Origin: Mycobacterium sp.
Lineage (GTDB): Bacteria > Actinomycetota > Actinomycetes > Mycobacteriales > Mycobacteriaceae
Length of the DNA stretch: 11,044 nt
NCBI GenBank assembly: GCA_025965815.1
Contig: JAOPWF010000680.1
Coordinates: 1 to 11,044 of the forward strand
Direction: 5' to 3'
The position numbers and the translations under genes are program-made. The notes beneath the pieces were generated by a model. That model worked only from the letters and a program-made list of their open reading frames with translations. It ran no database searches and was not told where the DNA came from. Of this stretch, positions 6,700-11,044 are shown piece by piece (the first letter of the stretch is position 1; every line of letters begins with the position of its first letter).

Positions 6700-7242
6700 A
6701 TGGTGACACCCGTGGACCAGTCCGACCCTGATGCCTTCCGGCGGTTCGCCCTCTCGGTCTACGACGTCGACGGTGTCCCGGCGGCCTGCGTGCTGCTCCA
6801 GAGCAGCTTCGACCTCGACGTCAATCTGTTGTTGTTCGGCGCCTATCTGGGCGCCGTGCGCGGCCAGGCCCTCTCCGCACGCGACGTCGAGGCCATCCGC
6901 GGCCACGTGGGCCCATGGCACCGAGAGGTGGTGCGACCACTGCGAGCGGTGCGTCAGCGCCTCAAGACAGGACCGACTCCGGCGCCAGGCCCCGCGACTG
7001 CGGAGCTGCGCCGACGGGTCCAGGAACTTGAGCTGCAGTCCGAGCTGATCGAAATCGGTGAACTGGGCCGATGGACACCGGCACTCGACGATGCCCCGTC
7101 GTCAGCCGACGCGGCCGAACGTGCAACCACGGCAATGGATGTGGTGGTACACGCCGACATCGACTGGGAGTACGACGGGGAAGAGGGCCGGGCCGTTGCC
7201 ACCATCGCCGCCGCCGCCGCACAACAGGTTGAGACGGACTGA
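6700..7242 (+). CDS. DUF2390/TIGR02444 family protein
   Basis: A 180-residue protein of unknown function. Residues 11-90 carry the family hallmarks: FRRFALSVYDVDGVPAACVLLQ, then DVNLLLFGAYLGAVRG, and GPWHREVVRPLRAVRQRLK. This fits the DUF2390 (TIGR02444) family, small, mostly helical, probably cytoplasmic proteins without an assigned role. A likely coiled stretch follows (TAELRRRVQELELQSELIEI), then an acidic and alanine-rich tail. The ATG at 6700 lacks a good Shine-Dalgarno outside a hairpin; GTG 6703 is an alternative. It is divergent from the SRPBCC gene and 153 bases upstream of the mannosyltransferase, with no overlap that would force an operon. Confidence 0.85.
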   Translation: MVTPVDQSDPDAFRRFALSVYDVDGVPAACVLLQSSFDLDVNLLLFGAYLGAVRGQALSARDVEAIRGHVGPWHREVVRPLRAVRQRLKTGPTPAPGPATAELRRRVQELELQSELIEIGELGRWTPALDDAPSSADAAERATTAMDVVVHADIDWEYDGEEGRAVATIAAAAAQQVETD

Positions 7243-7395
7243 CCGACCGGGCTGGCCACCGCCGCCGTGCAAGCCGGCATACGCCAGCGGTCGAAGAACC
7301 GGGATTCAGGCCTTAACCTTCGGAAATAGTTGTTTAGCTAGCGCTCGAAACGGCAAGCACAGTGATGCCCTGGACCCGGAGTTCAGTCAGGAACC

Positions 7396-8991
7396 ATGTC
7401 TGTAATCGAGATCAACGAGGCTGACGCCCCCGATCTGAGTCCAGGCCGCCCAGCGGGCGACGAAGTACGTCGGTCGGTCAACGCGACGCGCCTGCTCGAT
7501 CCCCTGCTCGTCGCATCCATGGCCGCCGGGATCAGCGCTGCGGGAGCAGCCCGCCCGTCGCTGTGGTACGACGAGGCCGCGACGATCTCGGCATCGTCCA
7601 GCCGGCCGTTAAGTCAGTTGTGGCCGCTGCTGGGCCACATCGACTCGGTGCACGGTCTGTACTACCTGCTCATGCACGGCTGGTTCGCCGTCTTCCCACC
7701 GACGGAATTCTGGTCCCGCGCACCGAGTTGCCTGGCAGTCGGTGTTGCCGCGGCGGGCACAGTCGTGCTTGCCAAGCAACTGTCGACTCGATCCGTCGCG
7801 CGCTGCGCCGGAATTGTTTTCGCCGTCCTGCCCCGAACGACGTGGGCGGGGATCGAAGCCCGTTCCTATGCGTTCACCGCGATGGCCGCAGTGTGGCTCA
7901 CGGTGCTCCTCATCGCGGCAGTGCGGCGCAACAAGGCTGCGCTGTGGCTGTTGTACGCGGTCGCGTTAGCGATCTCGACGCTGTTGAACATCTACCTGAT
8001 TCTGCTGATCCCGATGCACGCCGCAGTGCTGGCGGTGTTGCCATCCAGGCGATTCGGCGTCCTCTGGTGGGCGACGACCTCGGCGCTGGCGGTGGCGTTC
8101 GTTATACCCCTGCTGTTGCTCAGCAGGACACAGACCCTGCAGATCAGCTGGATCTCGCCGCTGAGCCGACGCACTTTCGGCGAGATCCTGCAGGAGCAGT
8201 ACTTCGACCACAGCCTGCCGTTCGCGATCCTCGTCGGCTTCACCTTCGCGGCGTCGATTGCGTTGTGGCTCTGCGGAGCTTGCAACCGCGAGCACGGTAT
8301 CCGGCAGTTGGTCGTCATCGCCATCGCCTGGATCACGATTCCGACCGTGGCCAGCGTCATCTACTCGGCGTTCGCCTTCCCCATCTACTATCCGCGCTAT
8401 CTGACCTTCACCTCGCCGGCAATGGCACTTCTACTCGGTGCGTGCATCGTCGCCGTCGCCAGGTCCCCACTCGGGATCGCCAGTGTCCTGGCCGCACTAA
8501 CCGTCGCTGCCGCGCCGAACTTCATTTACGTACAACGTGGGCCGTACGCCAAGGAAGGGATGGACTTCAGCCAGATCGCCGATGTCGTCACCTATCACGC
8601 CGCACCCGGCGACTGCCTGGTGCTGGACAACACCACATCGTGGAAACCTGGCCCGATCCGGCCTCTGCTCGCCGCTCGGCCGTCGGCGTACAGGAAGCTC
8701 GTCGATCCCGGACGGGGGGCGCCGGCCACGTCGACCAACAGGTTGTGGGACGGCTTCGTGCCCATTTGGGCGGTTCGGGACCGGGTCCGTGCCTGCACTG
8801 TGCTGTGGACGGTATCCGAGCGCGACGATTCCCTGGCCGATCACGACAGCGGACCGTCGCTGTCACCGGGCCCCCGTCTCGGCGGCGCGCCGGTCTTCAA
8901 AATCCCGCAGCAGATGGGATTCCGACTCGTCGAACGGTGGCAGTTCAGCTTCGCCCAGATCACCAAGGCAATCCGGCAGGCGCAGCACTAG
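7396..8991 (+). CDS. capA: GT-C polyprenyl-phosphomannose mannosyltransferase, CapA (Rv1635c)-like
   Basis: A 531-residue integral membrane glycosyltransferase of the GT-C fold, which uses polyprenyl-phosphomannose on the outer face of the membrane. The first loop after the N-terminal membrane segment has the catalytic acidic pair D59-E60 in SLWYDEAATISAS. About ten hydrophobic segments follow to residue about 375, then a C-terminal soluble domain of about 150 residues, expected outside the membrane. From memory the same neighbourhood in M. tuberculosis (uvrA, Rv1637c, Rv1636) contains Rv1635c, named CapA, which puts the first mannose cap on lipoarabinomannan. The CapA assignment rests on this synteny and length; other GT-C mannosyltransferases cannot be excluded by eye. 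The ATG follows CAGGAACC. Its TAG stop overlaps the GGAG ribosome site of udgX, so the two are probably co-transcribed. Confidence 0.85.
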   Translation: MSVIEINEADAPDLSPGRPAGDEVRRSVNATRLLDPLLVASMAAGISAAGAARPSLWYDEAATISASSSRPLSQLWPLLGHIDSVHGLYYLLMHGWFAVFPPTEFWSRAPSCLAVGVAAAGTVVLAKQLSTRSVARCAGIVFAVLPRTTWAGIEARSYAFTAMAAVWLTVLLIAAVRRNKAALWLLYAVALAISTLLNIYLILLIPMHAAVLAVLPSRRFGVLWWATTSALAVAFVIPLLLLSRTQTLQISWISPLSRRTFGEILQEQYFDHSLPFAILVGFTFAASIALWLCGACNREHGIRQLVVIAIAWITIPTVASVIYSAFAFPIYYPRYLTFTSPAMALLLGACIVAVARSPLGIASVLAALTVAAAPNFIYVQRGPYAKEGMDFSQIADVVTYHAAPGDCLVLDNTTSWKPGPIRPLLAARPSAYRKLVDPGRGAPATSTNRLWDGFVPIWAVRDRVRACTVLWTVSERDDSLADHDSGPSLSPGPRLGGAPVFKIPQQMGFRLVERWQFSFAQITKAIRQAQH

Positions 8992-9002
8992 GAGCCGATC
9001 GC

Positions 9003-9593
9003 ATGGCATCGCAAGGAGCCGCCGACTATCTACCCGACAGTCTCCGGCTGGACGACCTCGCTGCCGCCGCCGAACGTTGTCACGGATGCGATCTGTACAA
9101 GGACGCGGACCGAACCGTGTGCGGTGCGGGATCGGCGGACGCAGACATGATGCTCGTCGGTGAGCAACCGGGCGATCAGGAGGATCGCGCCCGCGTCCCG
9201 TTCGTCGGCCCGGCCGGGCGGCTGCTCGACAAGGCGCTCGTCGCCGCCGGTATCGACCGGGACCGCCTGTATGTCACCAACGCGGTGAAGCACTTCAAGT
9301 TCATCCGCGCCGAACGCGGCAAGCGCCGTATCCACAAGACGCCCAGCCGGACCGAAGTGGTCGCGTGCCGTCCCTGGTTGTTCGCCGAGCTGAAGTCCGT
9401 CCGGCCCGACGTGGTGGTGCTGCTCGGCGCTCCCGCGGCACAGTCGTTGTTGGGCAGCGCCTTTCGGCTTACCGCTCACCGGGGTGAGGTGCTTCACCTG
9501 CCCCCCAACGAGAAGCCGGCAGACCTCGACGTCGATCCGGAACTGGTGGCCACCGGGCATACTCTTGCTTATATCGTGAGTGTCTGCTCATAA
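9003..9593 (+). CDS. udgX: UdgX uracil-DNA binding/glycosylase protein, C-terminus replaced
   Basis: UdgX belongs to the uracil-DNA glycosylase superfamily (close to family 4) and forms a covalent, very stable complex with the site after uracil removal. Motif A is GEQPGDQED (residues 53-61). The UdgX-specific loop KRRIH is at 107-111, with H111 matching the catalytic His109 of M. smegmatis. C26, C29 and C122 would hold the 4Fe-4S cluster, perhaps with H97. GGAG overlaps the upstream stop and sits 8 bases before the ATG. The normal C-terminus has motif B (HPSSLLRG in M. smegmatis) and about 25 more residues. Here the sequence after ELVAT reads GHTLAYIVSVCS and stops at 196 residues, against 209 in M. 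smegmatis. The arginine of motif B is absent. The product may be inactive or altered. No other frame downstream restores the missing end. Confidence 0.9.
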   Translation: MASQGAADYLPDSLRLDDLAAAAERCHGCDLYKDADRTVCGAGSADADMMLVGEQPGDQEDRARVPFVGPAGRLLDKALVAAGIDRDRLYVTNAVKHFKFIRAERGKRRIHKTPSRTEVVACRPWLFAELKSVRPDVVVLLGAPAAQSLLGSAFRLTAHRGEVLHLPPNEKPADLDVDPELVATGHTLAYIVSVCS

Positions 9594-9594
9594 T
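9565..9594 (+). promoter_or_regulatory. Candidate promoter of the GntP-family gene
   Basis: TTGCTT (9565-9570) and CATAAT (9589-9594) are separated by 18 bases and resemble SigA -35 and -10 boxes. The pair overlaps the aberrant 3' end of udgX, in the only AT-rich patch of this area. Transcription would start near 9601, about 85 bases before the transporter ATG. Confidence 0.5.
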
Positions 9595-9600
9595 GTAAGC

Positions 9601-9619
9601 GTGATGTGGTCCGCGTCAC
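9601..9619. promoter_or_regulatory. Candidate operator at the gntP transcription start
   Basis: The 19 bases GTGATGTGGTCCGCGTCAC form an imperfect palindrome with GTGA/TCAC ends and purine-pyrimidine preserving mismatches inside. It would sit directly on the predicted start of transcription. The shape suits a GntR-type dimer, but no regulator gene is in the window, so the regulator is unknown. Confidence 0.35.
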
Positions 9620-9622
9620 GCG

Positions 9623-9641
9623 GCCGCCCGGTTGAGGCGGC
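9623..9641 (+). other. Leader hairpin between udgX and the GntP-family gene
   Basis: GCCGCC and GGCGGC form perfect 6-bp arms around a 7-base loop, 30 bases after the udgX stop and about 45 before the transporter start. No T tract follows. It could be a weak terminator for the capA-udgX transcript or a leader structure. Confidence 0.3.
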
Positions 9642-9686
9642 GGACACAGCGCACTCGGCGAGTGCCACGCGATGGGATGTAGGTAC

Positions 9687-11044
9687 ATGTCTGACGTCGG
9701 AGTAATGGTCAACACCGCAGTGGCGATCCTCGCGGTCGTCGTACTCATCGTGCGGTTCAAGTTCAATCCCGCGGTCTCGCTGGTCGTCGGATCCGCCTAC
9801 CTCGGACTGACCTCCGGACTCGGCACCGAGAAGACGATCGACACCATCACCAAGGGTTTCGGCGACATCATGGCCGAGGTCGGTCTGCTGATCGCCTTCG
9901 GTGTGCTGATGGGCGCCATGTTGCAGGAAACCGGCGCGATCCAGCGTCTGGTCGGCGTGTTGCTCTCGACGTTCGGCCCGAAACGGATGCCGTACGCGCT
10001 GTCGCTGACGATCGCGACGCTGTTGCAGTCCATCTTCCTCGACGTGCTGCTGGTCATCTCCGCCCCGCTGGCGCGCAACCTGGCCACCAAGGTCGGCAGA
10101 AACGGGAGGGCACGCATGGCAACCGCCATGGCGATCGGGCTCGAGTGCGGCATCGTGCTGACCGTGCCGGGCGTCGGCGCGTTGGCGTTGGCGGGACTCC
10201 TCGGCGTGCCGCTTGGAAAGATGCTGCTGTTCGGCATCCTGCTGGTCATCCCGACCGTCGCGATCTCGGTGGCAATCATGTCGTTCCTGTTCAATCACGG
10301 GTTCTGGAATCCCGAACGCGACGAGCAGGAGTTCCTCGGTGAGGATGCGTCGACCCCGGCCGATGACGAGAGCGACTCGGACACAGCGATTCCCGATGAC
10401 GCCGAACCGGCGTGCGGCGGCGGCGTCGGCACCAAGACAGCGCCCGTGGCAACCCGCACCCAGACACGTCTCATCGTCCTGATGGCACCCCTGCTCACCT
10501 CTCTGCTGCTGATCGCGACAGGGGCAATCCTCGACGTCGCCGACATACACAACCCGGTGATCAAGTTCATTTCCGCCCCGCTGATGGCCTTGCTCATCGG
10601 GTTGGTGGGAACCAGCTTCGTGGGTCGCCGCGCACTCGGTGCCCAGCGGATCCAGAAGGCGATCGCCACCGGCTTCAAAGAGAGCGGGCAGATCCTGATC
10701 CTGACCGGGGTCGGCGGCTCACTGGCCGCCACGATCGCCGCCACCGGACTCGGCGACATCCTCGGCAAGTCCTTCACCGCGAACACCGCGGCGCCCCTGT
10801 TGATGGTGTGGTTCATCGCCGCCGTCCTGCACGTCGCCATCGGATCCGTCACGATCTCCGCAATCACCTCCGCGGGCATCCTGGCCCCGATTGCGCCGGC
10901 CCTGGGCATCGACCCGGTGCTGATCGCGCTCGCCGCAGGTGCCGGATCGCTGTTCGTGGTCCACCTCACCAGCAACACCTTCTGGCTGCTGCAGTCACTG
11001 ATGGGTCAGACAACTCGCGGGGCCCTGAAGACGTGCACGGTCGG
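9687..11044 (+). CDS. GntP-family gluconate-type permease (3' end outside window)
   Basis: A polytopic inner-membrane transporter; characterised GntP-family members are proton symporters for gluconate and related sugar acids. 452 codons are present, already near the usual total of about 440-450, so little is missing. Family features: LLIAFGVLMGAMLQETGAI, then FGPKRMPYALSL and FLDVLLVISAPLARNLA, and the C-terminal half segments LHVAIGSVTISAITSAGI and GAGSLFVVHLTSNTFWLL. A loop of about 58 residues (203-261), acidic then Thr/Gly-rich, separates the halves and is probably cytoplasmic. At the place where GntP proteins usually have HVNDSGFW this one has HLTSNTFW from H426, so the substrate may not be gluconate. 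No kinase or regulator gene is adjacent. ATG 9687 is chosen with GGGA 9 bases upstream; the in-frame ATG at 9672 is possible. Confidence 0.85.
   Translation, partial: MSDVGVMVNTAVAILAVVVLIVRFKFNPAVSLVVGSAYLGLTSGLGTEKTIDTITKGFGDIMAEVGLLIAFGVLMGAMLQETGAIQRLVGVLLSTFGPKRMPYALSLTIATLLQSIFLDVLLVISAPLARNLATKVGRNGRARMATAMAIGLECGIVLTVPGVGALALAGLLGVPLGKMLLFGILLVIPTVAISVAIMSFLFNHGFWNPERDEQEFLGEDASTPADDESDSDTAIPDDAEPACGGGVGTKTAPVATRTQTRLIVLMAPLLTSLLLIATGAILDVADIHNPVIKFISAPLMALLIGLVGTSFVGRRALGAQRIQKAIATGFKESGQILILTGVGGSLAATIAATGLGDILGKSFTANTAAPLLMVWFIAAVLHVAIGSVTISAITSAGILAPIAPALGIDPVLIALAAGAGSLFVVHLTSNTFWLLQSLMGQTTRGALKTCTV

Noticed and set aside
7563..9593. 676-codon open frame running through the mannosyltransferase into udgX
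   Set aside because: Only the last 197 codons from ATG 9003 are real (UdgX). The earlier part is an out-of-frame reading of the GT-C gene kept open by high GC.

Overview
The window is high-GC and is best read as a piece of chromosome from a non-tuberculous mycobacterium (Mycobacterium/Mycolicibacterium). The UvrA and universal stress protein sequences are of mycobacterial type. One gene looks leaderless, with a TANNNT -10 placed right before the ATG. The backbone order uvrA / MBL-fold hydrolase / universal stress protein / GT-C mannosyltransferase, with alternating strands, matches from memory the M. tuberculosis block uvrA - Rv1637c - Rv1636 - Rv1635c.

Layout. (1) 1-2356, minus: the first 785 codons of uvrA, read towards the left edge. 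(2) 2357-2479: a divergent control region carrying a match to the PafBC (RecA-independent) DNA-damage promoter facing uvrA and a likely leaderless promoter facing the next gene. (3) 2480-3157, plus: MBL-fold hydrolase, followed by a strong hairpin. (4) 3510-5285, plus: a membrane-anchored degenerate Hsp70/actin-fold protein (DUF7159/Rv0312-like) with a long Pro/Gln-rich tail built partly of tandem repeats. This gene sits between two direct copies (40/46 identical) of the 3' end of the MBL gene, so it looks inserted into the ancestral MBL-usp junction. (5) 5385-5831, minus: universal stress protein (Rv1636 type). (6) 6162-6584, minus, and 6700-7242, plus: a divergent pair, SRPBCC/AHSA1-like and DUF2390/TIGR02444, lying between usp and the mannosyltransferase. 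(7) 7396-8991, plus: GT-C mannosyltransferase, probably CapA (Rv1635c). Its stop codon overlaps the ribosome binding site of udgX (9003-9593), which encodes a UdgX-type uracil-DNA binding protein whose C-terminus is cut short. (8) 9687-11044, plus: a GntP-family transporter that runs off the right edge, with a promoter/operator-like region in front.

Two DNA-repair genes (uvrA, udgX) and a stress protein share the window with cell-envelope genes (capA-like, DUF7159). I see no integrase, transposase, RNA gene or CRISPR array. The most notable observations are the direct repeats flanking the DUF7159 gene, the C-terminal replacement in UdgX that removes its motif B, and the PafBC-type promoter of uvrA.
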